The translations under genes were made by a program, and so were the position numbers. The notes under the pieces were generated by a model. It saw only the letters and a program-made list of their open reading frames with translations, was not told the origin of the DNA and did not search any database. From positions 36,627,410 to 36,691,409 of the forward strand of contig OY992537.1 in the NCBI GenBank assembly GCA_963921195.1: a DNA stretch of 64,000 nt, given 5' to 3'. This document shows, one piece after another, positions 11,190 through 22,809 of the stretch. How positions within the stretch are numbered: position 1 is the stretch's first letter; each line of letters opens with the position of its first letter. This DNA is from Pegoplata infirma (lineage: Eukaryota; Arthropoda; Insecta; Diptera; Anthomyiidae).

Positions 11190-12042
11190 TGAGAATGTTT
11201 ATTCTGGCTCGAGGTCATTATTTTCTTTGGGTCAGTCTTAGTGAAATCAATCAAAAATAGCAAAAAATTTTCGTGACCCCCTCCGATTCTGATGAAATTT
11301 GGTTTAGTTGTAACACTAAGTGATAAACTAATGCACACTTATTTTCAGCCCTCTAAGTAAACAGTGGGCGAAAACACGGAGGGTAAAAATTTCCCCCAAA
11401 ATCTCCCAGTCGCGACACTTTGCACCGTAAAAACTTAATATCGTTGGTTCTATTATAGCTAGAAAGCCCATTTTTGGTTTGTTTTGAAGCTCATAATATG
11501 CTCTAAAAGACCTACCATAACCAAAAAATGTTCGAAAAAAAATAAGGGTTACCTCCCTTATTTTAAGGTCGTAATATACGGAGGAGAAAATGGGGAGAAT
11601 GGTATCCCTCGATTTTTTTTTACTTGAGAGTCTTATAGAGAAAGTCCTAAAGAATATATTCTAAAATTTTTAAGTTGGGACAACAATGGGATCGCTCAAA
11701 ATCAAAATTTTTCACAATTTTCCCCAAAATCTCCAAATCGCAACACTCTTTAACCTTAACAATATAATATAATAATAGTTTTGATCACTTCACATGATCA
11801 ATTATTTTTATTTATTCTCTCTATTTATTTACAACTCATTTTTTTAATAAATGCAACCTAACCGAGAACTGGTATCAATGACCGTCGTCTCGTTGTAGCG
11901 AAAAAACCAAGGGTTCAAGTGGGAATCGAACCCACGACCCCCACGTTGAAAGGCTAGCACGCTACCAACTAGCCTACGGGGGCCCCTTTTGTAGCTACAG
12001 AGCCCATTTTTTTTTGTTTTAAAGCTTATAATACGCTCTTTT
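11190..12042. repeat. Segment inserted in the satellite arm, with an internal direct repeat
   Basis: Starts with GAATGTTTATTCTGGCTCGAGGTCATT, an X-family end. It contains a roughly 125-bp direct repeat: 11391-11515 and 11717-12042 share CCCAAAATCTCC, CGCAACACT, GTAGCTA/ATAGCTA, AGCCCATTTTT and CTTATAATACGCTCT. The second copy is split by the tRNA-derived SINE. Satellite units resume at 12042. No coding sequence. Confidence 0.7.
11780..11986 (-). mobile_element. tRNA-derived SINE
   Basis: The minus strand starts GGCCCCCGTAGGCTAG at 11986, with an A box TAGGCTAGTTGG (11965-11976) and B box GGTTCGATTCC (11922-11932). A perfect 5-bp T-arm (GTGGG/CCCAC) encloses TTCGATT. The acceptor ends do not pair, so this is not a functional tRNA. 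The lower-coordinate limit is inferred from the duplicated flank, which lacks the insert. Related heads lie at 60240-60305. Confidence 0.75.
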
Positions 12043-12170
12043 AATACATTTGGACAATTTTAAAATACAATTGGAAAATTTTAAAATATATTTGGACAAT
12101 TTTAAAATACATTTGGACTATTTTAAAATACATTTGCGAATTTTTAAAATACAATTGGAAATGGTGTAGT
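12042..12170. repeat. 21-bp satellite, end of right arm
   Basis: Five to six units in the right-arm orientation follow the inserted segment and run into the terminal inverted repeat. This shows the insertion split an existing array. Confidence 0.85.
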
Positions 12171-12507
12171 TCTATGACATATCACTAGGTATCGATTAAC
12201 CCAGTCCTTGGACATAGCCATGTAAAATCTATAGGTTCCTTATAAAGAAAACGTTCGGTCTTTGTCACTTAAGATAGTTCAGAACCGCTCACAGGACCGG
12301 TTCCCTTCCTCAGAGGGCAGGTTCCGGAACCATGCAACCAGTTTATAAATTTGACAGCTATTACATAATAAAGATCGAAGATTTTTCTTTTGGGCAAGAC
12401 AACAAAATTGTCAGTCTTTACAATCTTTTTACCTTGAACTTAAAAAATAAAAATAAAAATCTCCTAAACACCATTTTATTTTTAAAATGCATATATCAAA
12501 TATATAT
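12171..12507. other. Flank between two foldbacks, no feature recognised
   Basis: Slightly less AT-rich segment with CGGTCTTTGTCACTTAAG and CCGGTTCCCTTCCTC. I see no open frame or repeat end with support. Confidence 0.4.
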
Positions 12508-15045
12508 CGGCCATTCCATGAAAGAACGGCCAAAATTTGACCTCGGGTCATCCGATTTTTATAAAACTTTTTTTTCAAGAACTCTAAGGAGCCCTTAAGA
12601 GATTTTAGTTTGCGGATAAGAAAAATTCTGAAAACATTCGATTTTATTCGCGATTTTCATATTTTGAAAAATCAAAAAAATTAAAAAAATGGTCAACTTT
12701 GTAGATGCATATCTTGGGCAATTCTTAATGGATCTTTGTTATTGAAAATGAGTTTGAAAGGCAATATTGTCTTATTTTACAATATTGTTTTACAAAAAAT
12801 ATTTTAAATTCATAAATGCATTTTGTATGCAATTGCATTTTCTAAATGCATTTTTTAGGTCAAAGGGCCTCGTCGATTTATTTTCTGTTTTGTACTTAAT
12901 AAAATATGTAATTTTTACCAAAGACCAGTATTTATACTTTTTTGGGTCTCGTAGTTGTTATATTTTAAAAATTTTTAAAAAAAAAACGCTTAGATTTTTT
13001 TCACACAAATATTTAAATTATTTTTAATTTTTTTGCGTTTTTTTCGTTATTTTTTAGTTTGATTGTATGACTACGCCATAGAACGAAAAAAAATGCTTTA
13101 TATGAACACTGTGTGTAAATTTTAAACTTTTTTTAGCAAGCTGAACACTTGCGCGTTCCGAATTTGGCTTTTTTTCGAATTTGAAAATGCTTGCCCCCCT
13201 AAATGATGGGGATTTAGGACCCTTTTACGGGAAAAATAACAAAAACTATTTTGGACAAAAGAAAACAGTTGGATACTAAAGATAGCACTCTTCGTGCATT
13301 TTCAAGAAAAAAAAATCTGTTGTAAAAAATTGACTAAAGACATGTTTAAACATTATTTAGCTCACAAGTAGATTTAATAAATTTTTCAACTTATTTCACA
13401 CTACTTTGGAAAAACACAAATATATTTATTGGCGTTTTTCGCGAAAACTCGAATTGATCTAAAAAAACTGGGAGACACGTGTATTTTATTTTCAGCTCTA
13501 CTGTCAGAATTTTTCGGTTTGGTCCATGTGTACAAAAGTGTGTCGGACGGTGTAATAAAACACTGTAATTTTCATTTGCAGAAATATTTTTTTTCGCTAA
13601 AAATATATTTTTATGTGATTTGTTTTTTTTATTTAAATTTACGACATCTACCAGCAAAATTACTACGTATTCGCGAAAAATTGTTTAACTTGGTCAAATT
13701 TACAAATTATGTAGGTACACTTTGCGGACTTTCCTTGTAAATTACAGGAAAACCCAACAATTGAATTCAATTCTGATGGCGAATACAGGAGGTCAAAATA
13801 TATAAAAATTAGTGGATCTGGTTTTTGGGTCAGAACCTTTTTACATTTTTTAAATGTATAATAACAGTATAACACTGTAATTTTTATTTGCGGAAATTTG
13901 ATTTTTAGCGACATTTTTTTATTGGATTTTTTAATTTATGTTTGAAAATGTCTTAAATACGGAAGGTGACAGAAAAAAAACTTTCGAAAAAAAATATTTT
14001 TTCTCTCTCTCAAAAAAAAAAAAAAAAAATACAGCATCTTTTAATTTTAAATATATGAAGGGCTTACTGCAAAAACTTGATAAGCACCATTTTATTTTTT
14101 GGTGTTTTTCGCCTTCTACTGATGTTCCATTGAAAGATTTTTGGCAGAAGTCTTGCTTAAACCCTTTCCACAAGTATCTTCAGAATAAAGTTCTTTAAAA
14201 GTTCGAGTTACTACATTATTTCAAAAGTTTTAAGGCAAAAACCACCATAAAATTAAATGTTGCTTATCGAGTTTTTACAATAAGCCCTTCATATGTATTC
14301 GAGTTTTTTAAATTTAAATTTAAAAATTATCCCTAAAGTATAAAAATATCGTTTTTATGGCACATTAGCATACAAATTGCAAAAGTCGCGGATATCACGA
14401 AGCGGCTAACAAATTATTAAATTTAGCATACTCGAATTTGGTTTACCTTGCTGGTATAATTTTCGACTTATACAATCCAATTTAAAAACAATGAAAAAAA
14501 AAAAAATCGAAAAATTGTGAACAAATTTCAAGTTTTGTAAGGAAAAAAATTAAGGGATTTTTAAAAAAAAATAATTTAAATATTTTAACTGCGAGACCCA
14601 AAATACTATAAATGCAGGTCTTCAGTAAAAATGTTATATTTTGATTAACATGAAAGATAAAAAAAATCGATGAGGCCCTTTGACTTAAAAAATGCATTTT
14701 AAAAATGCAATTGCATAAAAAATGCATTCTGCAGTTCAACATTTTTTTTCTACTATAATATTGTAAGAGTAGACGATATTGGCAATTAAACTCATTTAAA
14801 ATGATAAAAATGCATAAAGAATTGGCTGAGATATTAATTTACAAAGTTACCCACTTTTTCCAATTTGTTGATATTTCAAAAAATTAAAAACGCGAATAAA
14901 ATCGAGGGTTTTTTAAATTTCTATAAACTGAAAACTGAATTCTCTTAATGTCTCCTTAGAGTTCCTACAAAAAAAGTTTTGTGATATTCAGACGACCCAA
15001 GGTCAAAAAATGCCCATTTTTGGCCGGTCTTTCCTGGAATGGCCG
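12508..15045. mobile_element. Foldback E3, termini CGGCCATTCCATGAAAG
   Basis: CGGCCATTCCATGAAAGAAC at 12508 pairs with CTTTCCTGGAATGGCCG ending at 15045. Arms can be followed inward: GACCTCGGGTCATCCG/CAGACGACCCAAGGTC, GGGCCTCGTCGATTTA/ATCGATGAGGCCC, and GTATTTATACTTTTTTGGG against CCCAAAATACTATAAATGC, so at least about 480 bp on each side. The middle, about 13080-14470, is AT-rich and not clearly paired. Both flanks are ATATAT. No protein of known family is visible. Confidence 0.85.
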
Positions 15046-16567
15046 ATATATTTTTTTTTCAAAACAAATGTCAACAAATTGATTGGCATTTAAAACTCAA
15101 ATATAATTCAAAGAAGATTCTTTTCTTGAAATCTGCACAAAAAATAATGAAATAGTCTACTAAACTTAAGATCTGGCTTAAATTTTTTCATTGTACAGGA
15201 AACATCAGCCAATATAACATGATCAACACGATGACAGCAAATAAATAAAAAGGATGTTTTTTTTTTTGTATAGAATGAAAGAAAGAAACTAAGAAAAATA
15301 AAAGAAACCCTTGCAACAAGAAACATCAAAATTGTTGTTGCAAACAAATATACAATAAAATACCAACAGTAACAGCAACAACTTCAACGAAACAAAACAA
15401 TTCGTTTGACAAAATTTATTGTAGCAAATGTAGAAAAATATATGTTTATAAAAAAAAAAAGAATTCCTTACCAAAACTATACAAAGACTTTTTAAGAGAA
15501 AAAAAATATTTAAAGAAGTATTTTTTTATAAAGAATATACACGAAAAAGTTTTTTTTTTCAGAACTTGATTTAGAAAAAAAAATTATTTAAATATTTAAA
15601 AGTCAAAAAACAGGCAAAATTGATTCAAAATGTAAAAATTTTCCAATTCCACGCTTATATTATTGCAAATATTTTTAAAAATATAAAAACTATTTTTTAG
15701 TGTCGTAGAGTGGGAAATTAATTTTCAGCTTCTTGCTTTCATAAGTACATATTATCGGATTTGTATGTAAATTCCTTAAAAATAAAATAACTTAAAATAG
15801 ACGGCGCTAGTAAATGCCGTGTCCAGTGATAGGGTTAATTTTTGTTCGCCCCTAAATATATGCTTTCAAAAATATTAGGAAAATATTAAAACAAAAACAT
15901 ACAGCAATGCAGGTTCAGTCGAAAGGCCAATTGTCCAAATAAGACTGAATAAAACCATTTTCGAAGTTTTATGTAAAAAAAGTAGTGCCTACTTTTAGGG
16001 TTAAAAGAAAAATTAATTTTATGTATAATTTTCGATACACACAGTTTGATCATTTGACGTTTTTTATGTTACAAATTTGTAAAACTTTTTTCGTGGTTGT
16101 TATTTATATTTATTGTAAAGCTAAACAACAACTGCAAAAAAAAAATCAGGCAAAACATATCCTTGCAGCTATTTTGCATACCATTCGAAAATACCAGCAA
16201 CAATAACAACAGCAACAACAACAAAATTAAACTACAGGGGAAATATAAACAACAGCTTCAACAATGTTATGTACAAATAAAAGAATGGACAGTTTAAAAT
16301 AAAACTTTTTTCTTTTTACAAGACACAACGATGAGTATTTAAGATCACCACTTTTTTTTGAAAGAGTTACACTGAGAGAAAACAAAGTTTAGATAGTTGA
16401 TAATAAACATTGTTGCTTAAAATATATTAAATGTACAAATTAAGCATGCTTTTTCCTAAAATTTACTACACACGCTAGTCTTGAGCTACAATTACTCCCA
16501 ACATTATGCTACTCCAATAATTCTACATTGCTCCTAAAATTATGCTGTGAAAGAGAGTACTATTGTT
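15046..16567. other. Repeat-poor AT-rich sequence
   Basis: No inverted ends or family motifs found. CAA-rich runs occur at 15300-15420 and 16120-16260 (CAACAACAACAAAATTAA type), common in fly introns and intergenic DNA. No coding call. Confidence 0.45.
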
Positions 16568-16606
16568 TTCATAGAACTGTGTAGTTAACACAGTTCTATG
16601 GAACCA
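16568..16606. repeat. Short perfect hairpin around GTTAAC
   Basis: CATAGAACTGTGT and ACACAGTTCTATG flank a short AGTTA loop, forming a 13-bp perfect stem. It lies in otherwise unpaired AT-rich DNA. Function unknown; it could be a tiny MITE remnant. Confidence 0.6.
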
Positions 16607-17123
16607 TTATATATACTAAAAAAATTGTGGCGCTATAGCTCTCCAAACTATTCTATTGAAAGTGACCATAATTTCATCTAGAATCGTAATATTAAAAATG
16701 TTACTATTGAACAAAACACGCATATTTAGTCCCTAAAAATATTCTTTAATCACGAGTGGTATCTTTATTATACTATTTATACTACGCTCGCTTCTAAAAG
16801 AACAACATTTAAAAACAGAATATTATTCCTAAAATCATACTGTTTCAAAACCTACTGTTACTCCTGAAAGCACTGTATTCCATAAGGCGGAACTAGTAGA
16901 AAATTTTCTAAAAATGTTTGCAGAGGAAAAAAGTCTCGAAGTGCGAGAAATTTTTGTAGAAAAGAAAATCTTTAAAGGAAACATGAGACCACACCTTTTC
17001 CAATAATAATAATAATTCAGAAATCCCAATTGAAATTCTGAAAACACCAATCAAAATTCAGTAATCACAATCGAAATTCAGAAAAATTTTACTAAATCCA
17101 AAAATTTCTTATTAAAGTTATTT
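16607..17123. other. No feature recognised
   Basis: AT-rich, with scattered repeats such as AAATTCAG near 17015-17080. Nothing supported. Confidence 0.4.
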
Positions 17124-17976
17124 AAAACAAGTAGAAAAGTTAAATTCGACTTGGCCGAATCTATGAATACCCTCCACAATGTCCGTTTTAAGTGATAGTA
17201 AATTTTCTAACATGAAAAAATAACATTTCTGATTAGAAATATTTTATTTTGTGTTAAAAAACCTTTTTTTTATAATTTTTGAAAAAAAAAAATAATTTAC
17301 TAAATTTTTTTTTTGAGTGTAAAATTTTTTTTGAGTGTAAAATTTTTTTCGAGTGTAATCTTTTTTTTTTTAGTGTAAAAATATTTTGAGTGACAACAAT
17401 ACGTTGTGAAATATTTTTGTGACTTACCAATGTTTTAAAAACCTGTTTAACGGGTTTTCAACTCATGAATTTAAGGTGAAACTAATCTGAAATTCACAGT
17501 TTTGCTAATAACTTTTGAACCACTTGACCGATCTGGCTGAAATTAAAAATGGACCAGGCTAGGAGAACGACAAATATATAGGCCAAGTTTCAGTATCCTC
17601 AGAATTGCCTTTCGAAAGTTAGTATGTGTTTTTTTTCTCGAAAATTGACGAAAAACCCTTGCCGAAATTCAGTCTTTTGCTCATAACTTTTGAACCCCTA
17701 AACAGATTTTGCTGGATTGCAATACCAACCTGAACAGGTAAATGCACAACATATATTTCAAACTTCAGACGACTCCGTAAAGTCTTTCAAAAGTTAGCGT
17801 GTTTTCAACAGACAGACAGACGGATAGACGGACGGACGGACATAGCTAGATCGTCTTAAAATCGATCGAGGATCATGAATATAAATACATTATGGGATCT
17901 AAGATCAATATTTCGAGGTTTTACAAACGGAATGACAATCCTATATATACCCTCTATCACTAGAGTGGAGGGTATA
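17124..17976 (-). mobile_element. A element, complete, minus strand
   Basis: Read on the minus strand it starts TATACCCTCCACTCTAG, has the GTTTGTAAAACCTCG block, a GTCCGTCC microsatellite and AAAGTTATGAGCAAAAG. It ends GGAGGGTATTCATAGATTCG followed by a segment closing in TTTCTACTTGTT. It stands head to head with the next copy. No protein is encoded. Confidence 0.85.
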
Positions 17977-18002
17977 TAAAGAAGGTTTTTGCCGTAACCT
18001 TT

Positions 18003-18830
18003 TATACCCTCCACTCTAGTGATAGAGGGTATATAAAAGTTTGTCATTCCGTTTGTTACACATCGAAATATTGGTCTAGGACCCCATAAAGTATATATTT
18101 TCATGATCCTAGATCGATTTTAAGTCGATCTAGCGATGTCCGTCCGTCCGTCTGTCTGTCCGTAGAAAACACGCTAACTTTTGAAAGACTTTACAGATGT
18201 TACTGAAGTTTGGCATATATGTTGGCCATTTAACTGGTCAGGTTGGTATTGCAATCCAGCCAAATCGGTCCATTGGTTCAAAAGTTATGAGCAAAAAAAT
18301 ATCGGCAAGGGTGTTTTGCGAATTTACGAGATAAAAAACACGATAACTTTCGAAAGACTATAATGAGACTGCTGAAGCTTGACATGTATCTTTGCCGTTC
18401 CCCAGTTCTGTTTGGTATTAAATTTCAGATCAATCGGTCCAGTTGTTCAAAGCAAAACCCTGAATTTCAGATTAGTTTCATCTTAAATGCTGCGTGTTTA
18501 ACAAGTTTAAAAAAAATTTTACACTTAAAAAAAAAAAATTTTTTTTTTTTAAATGACAAACAAAAAAAGAGTTTTTGTTTTTTTTTTATAAAAATGACAA
18601 TATTTTGTGTACATACGTACGTCCATTCACTCGAAAAAAATTTTACACTCAAAAAGAAAGATAGAAATTTTTTTTTTTTAAATGACAAAAAAGAGTTTTT
18701 TACTCAAAATAAAATATTTCAAATCAAAATTGTTAATTTTTTCACGTTAAAAAATGTACTAGCCTTTAAAAATGCATTGTGGAGGCTATTAATAGATTCG
18801 GCAAAGTCGAATTTAACTTTTCTACTTGTT
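18003..18830 (+). mobile_element. A element, complete, plus strand
   Basis: Starts TATACCCTCCACTCTAGTG, the tip itself being an imperfect palindrome with GATAGAGGGTATATA. It continues with GTTTGTCATTCCGTTTG, a GTCCGTCCGTCTGTCTG microsatellite near 18138, then motifs such as CCAAATCGGTCCATTGGTTC. It ends with AGATTCGGCAAAGTCGAATT and TTTCTACTTGTTT. Only 26 bp separate it from the inverted copy at 17124-17976. Confidence 0.85.
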
Positions 18831-19809
18831 TACATTGCAGCGGGTATTCATACATTCAGCAAGGCCAATTGAAATATTTTACTTGTTCAAAATCACATTA
18901 TTAATCTCCAAACATATTACTATAAGAAAAAGCTCAGAAAGCCATTAAACCAGATGGTTAATGTAAATAAAGCTTTTTGATACAACCGTGTGAACTATAT
19001 TTTTTGCTAGCTTTAAAAAACTTATTTTTAAATCAATAAATAAAAGCTTATATAAAAGCTTTTTACACTCCAGCTATCGAGAAATCCGCATTTCATATAA
19101 GACTAATATTTTTTATTTAAGGCTCATAGAATCAAAAAGCAAACAGCTGAAAAGGTTTATAGATCTTATATATTTTTTTTTTTATATGAATTTAACGGGT
19201 TAAAAACTTTAAAAGAAACTACGAAAGTGTCGTTTAAAATTCCAGTAAAATAATTATAAATCACAAAAATACATGGGATTTTTATTAGATGTAAAAAGCT
19301 TTGAAATTTTCAACAGAAAATTAATAAAACTAGCTTTGTATTTTTAATTGACTTTAGCAAAAGCTTTAAAAATAACGACTGATATCTTTAATGTCTTTAC
19401 AAATTTATAGACTTAAAATTTCTTAAATATAAAATGGAAAGCTCAAAGAAGCTTTGAAAAACCAAAACTTCTAATATGGCCAAAGAAAACTGGTAGTGTT
19501 TGAATATAAATTTATAATTCGAAATAGTGTTAAATGATTTTCAAAAGGCCATGCAATAGAATAAAGATAAAAGGCTAAAAAAAAGCTTTCAAAAGCTTCT
19601 AAATGACCTAATGAAAACAGATAGTGCATTAAGCAATTGAAAAAAAGCTTTAAAAGACATTAATTTAAATGTGTGTATCTCTCTTGGAAACTTTGGTAAA
19701 AGCTCTCAAAGGAACCATTTGAAAGCTATTGTTTCAAATGTAATTTTTCAGAGTTTGTTCCTGTTGATTTCCTACAGTGTATTAGTAAAATTTAGTTTGG
19801 TGTAGTTTT
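18831..19809. repeat. AAAGCTTT-enriched low-complexity stretch
   Basis: About nine AAAGCTTT or AAAAGCTT occurrences within some 750 bp (18968-19700), spaced irregularly. No tandem unit, inverted ends or coding frame could be defined. Possibly a decayed repeat. Confidence 0.45.
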
Positions 19810-21710
19810 TATACCCTCCACTCTAGTGATAGAGGGTATATATAAGTTTGTCATTCCGTTTGTAACACCTCGAAATATTGCTCTAGGACCCCATAAAGTA
19901 TATATATTTATGATCCTCGATCGATTTTAAGTCGATCTAGCGATGTCCGTCCGTCCGTCCGTCCGTCCGTCCGTCCGTCCGTCCGTCTGTCTGTCTGTCT
20001 GTCCGTCCGTAGAAAACACGCTAACTTTTGAAAGACTTTACAGAGGCTACTGAAGTTTGGCATATATGTTTGTCATTTACCTGGTCAGGTTGGTATTGCA
20101 ATCCAGCCAAATCGGTCCAGTGGTTCAAAAGTTATGAGCAAAAGAGTAAATTTCGGCAAGGGTGTTTCACGAATTTACGACATAAAAAACACGATAACTT
20201 TCGAAAGACAATAATGAGACTACTGAAGCTTGGCATGTATCTTTACCGTTCCCCGGGTCTGTTTGGTTTTAAATTTCAGCTCAATCGGTCCAGTGGTTCA
20301 AAAGTTATAAGCGAAACCCTGAATTTCAGATTAGTTTCATCTAAAATACCACGTGTTTTAACGAGTTTTAAAAGCATTGGTGGTAATTAAACAATGCTTT
20401 TCAAACTTGTTTAATTATAAAGCAATGCTTTTTAAACTTGTTTAGTTTTAAAAGCATTAGTAACTTAAAAATTACTCTCGAAAAAAATTTTACACTCAAA
20501 AAAAATTTTACACTCAAAAAAAAATTTATACAAAAAAATATTTAGTTTTTTTTTTACAAAAATGGCAATATTTTGTGTACATACGTACGTTAGGGTGGGT
20601 CGATGAAATGCATATTTGCGAATCTCGTTAACTAATAGCAAAAACTCGACGCGTATTTTCGAGCTGATAACGGGAAAAATCATGAAAAAAATTTAGGAGG
20701 GTACTTTTAGGCCTCTACAAGCGGTTTTAGTTCGCGGTTTTTGGAAAAAAAATATTTTTTTTAATTTTTTAAAAATATTTTTAAAATTAAGTAAAATAAT
20801 GCTTATTACGAAACAAGCTCCAAAAAAAAATTATCTCGCCAATTTTAGCCCGTGGATGCATTTTTATATCCAGGAAAGTTCGATTTATTTAATAAAAAAA
20901 AATATTTTTTATTTCATAATAGCACTCAAATGGTGCATAAGGCCGATTTAAGAACATGAATGATAAAAATAAAAAAATTGCGGGTATTTATAGCAATCCA
21001 CAAGTGCAAAAAATTCGCAAATTACAAAAAAATTAAAAATGGGTATCAAAATTTTGGTAAAATAAAGCGTTTTAAGAAAATGATAAAACAAAACAAATTG
21101 CCGGCTATTTATAGCAATCCGCAAGTGCAAAAAATTCGAAAGTACCAAAAAAAATTAAAAAATGGAAAAATGGGTATCAAATTGTTGGTATAAAAATGCA
21201 TCCACGGGCTAAAATTGGCGAGATAAATTTTTTTTGGAACTTGTTTAGTAATAAGCATTATTTTACTTAATTTTTAAAATATTTTTAAAAAATTAAAAAA
21301 AATATTTTTTTTTCAAAAACCGCGAACTAAAACCGCTTGTAGAGGCCTAAAAGTACCCTCCTAAAATTTTTTCATGATTTTTCCCGTTATCAGCTCGAAA
21401 ATGCGCGTCGAGTTTTTGCTATTAGTTAACGAGATTCGCAAATATGCATTTCATCGACCCACCCTAACGTACGTGCATTCCCTCAAAAATATTTTTACAG
21501 TAAACAATTTTACACTCGAAAATATTTTACACTCAAAAAATGAAATTAGTATTTTTTGACAAAAAAAAAGAGTTTTTTACTCAAAATAAAATATTTCTAA
21601 TCAAAATTGTTAATTTTTTCACGTTAAAAAATGTACTATCATTTAAAAAAAATGCATTGTGGAGGGTATTCATAGATTCGGCAAAGTCGAATTTAACTTT
21701 TCTACTTGTT
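19810..21710 (+). mobile_element. A element split by a hAT-like foldback
   Basis: Starts TATACCCTCCACTCTAGTG and ends AGATTCGGCAAAGTCGAATT plus TTTCTACTTGTTT, as in 18003-18830. A long GTCCGTCC/GTCTGTCTG microsatellite lies at 19944-20010. The 876-bp element at 20591-21466 interrupts it; without that insert and one 8-bp duplication it would be about 1.0 kb, close to the other copies. Confidence 0.87.
20591..21466. mobile_element. hAT-like foldback MITE, TSD ACGTACGT
   Basis: Starts TAGGGTGGGTCGATGAAATG and ends with its complement, closing CCACCCTA. Both sides carry ACGTACGT (20583-20590 and 21467-21474), a perfect 8-bp duplication. The uninterrupted A element at 18610 has the site once. Arms pair through GCCAATTTTAGCCCGTGGAT. 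The centre has two direct copies of a roughly 120-bp unit with GCTATTTATAGCAATCC. An 8-bp duplication with TAGGG ends fits the hAT superfamily; P-type elements are the alternative. Non-coding. Confidence 0.92.
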
Positions 21711-22809
21711 TTTTTTGCTGTTTAAACTTAAAGTTTGAGGTTGGTTTGGTTTATTTGTATGTTTGTGGTGTACACAGGAATACATTTATTTAATACTTGG
21801 GATTGTATCGCGTATGTCGGCGGCGGCATGTGGTTAACGTTTGTTTAAGTGTATGTAGAGTATGTCGTCTTAATGTTTGTGTATATGTGTGTGAACATAT
21901 TGTCTTTTGGTTCAGTTTGGATTTTTTTTTGTTCATCATCCTTCCTTGGTTATTTTCGTAATGTCCACACCATTGATGTTGTTGTAGTATTATGATGATG
22001 ATAACGACGATCATCATCATAATGATGCTTAGCTGCTGCAATGTGTTTCATACTATAAGAAATTAAATTAACGAGATATGTCAACGATGAATTCATTGCA
22101 ATGGCTTAAGCTTAAATGCCGCCATTCTTTGGCATACAATATATATTTGTTATTGTTGTCGTCTTCGTTGTTGTCGTCATTGTGAATATTTCTTCTTTAA
22201 CAGCAACATCATTTGCAGAAGCACTAGGCAGCAGCAACTACAGCAACAACAACAGCATTAGCTGGTGGAACAACTCCAGCCCAACAGCCGTATTATTTAA
22301 GCAATTTCATTTTGGGAGTTAAAGTGTGCCTGCTTTTGCCTCTGCTGGCTTGCTTTAGTTTGGTTAACCTGACTGCTTAACTGCGTCCTGCTAACCGCAT
22401 TTAGGCATTTACTTACTCAATTTTTTTTTATTTTCAATTCAGTGTTTTTAAAGCGATTTTTAAATTTCTTTATTTTTGTTTATTTCTTTAGAATTTATTT
22501 TTTTTATTTTATTTTTTGCTTCTTTGTGATGCAGCAACAAGTGGTTAAACGAATTAGCTTTATTTTGCATTTTTTACTTCAACAATAGCAACAGCAGCAG
22601 CAATAGTAGTTGAACAATTTAGTTGCAAATATAGTTAAATCTTAAGGTGTAGTAGGGGGACATTTATTTTTAGGTTTTTACTTAAAATTATTAAGTTAAA
22701 CGTTTTTTTAATAAGTAGGCAGAGCACAAATCATATATTATACTTTATAAAGCGTGCGGCTTTTTCCATTTTTTGGGCAATAAAATAAAATTATTTTCTT
22801 TTAACACTA
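21711..22809. other. Repeat-poor island with CAG/CAA and TTG runs
   Basis: Less AT-biased than its neighbours, with GTGTATATGTGTGTG, GATGATGATAACGACGATC, and an AGCAGCAACTACAGCAAC run near 22230. A 68-residue open frame at 22116-22322 and a 3' splice-like TTCTTTAACAG at 22193-22203 are present, but no frame has recognisable protein content. It may be unique intronic or intergenic DNA of the host, possibly regulatory. No gene call. Confidence 0.4.

Larger units (their letters stand above)
8911..12170. mobile_element. Giant foldback with 21-bp satellite arms
   Basis: ACTACACCAATTCCAATTGT at 8911 is matched by its near complement at 12151-12170 (ACAATTGGAAATGGTGTAGT). Between them the left arm is a 21-bp tandem repeat in one orientation and the right arm is the same repeat in the opposite orientation, switching at about 10270-10310. 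The right arm is interrupted by 11190-12042. I found no target duplication. Whether it moved as one unit is inference from the matched ends. Confidence 0.75.

Noticed and set aside
8906..11190. Several long open frames with 7-residue periodic proteins on both strands
   Set aside because: The DNA is a 21-bp tandem repeat, so all frames stay open by periodicity. No start context, domain or codon bias supports a gene.
13391..14198. Several 80-100 residue frames on both strands
   Set aside because: They sit in the centre of foldback E3, overlap one another on both strands and show no recognised motif.
18363..18872. 169-residue frame
   Set aside because: It lies wholly within an A element and includes T-rich and A-rich runs; the other A copies do not preserve it.
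22116..22322. 68-residue frame with a hydrophobic start and an Asn/Ser-rich end, in the repeat-poor island
   Set aside because: The hydrophobic part comes from a GTTGTTGTCGTC run and the rest from CAG/CAA repeats; no family match or start context. Kept only as part of the island description.
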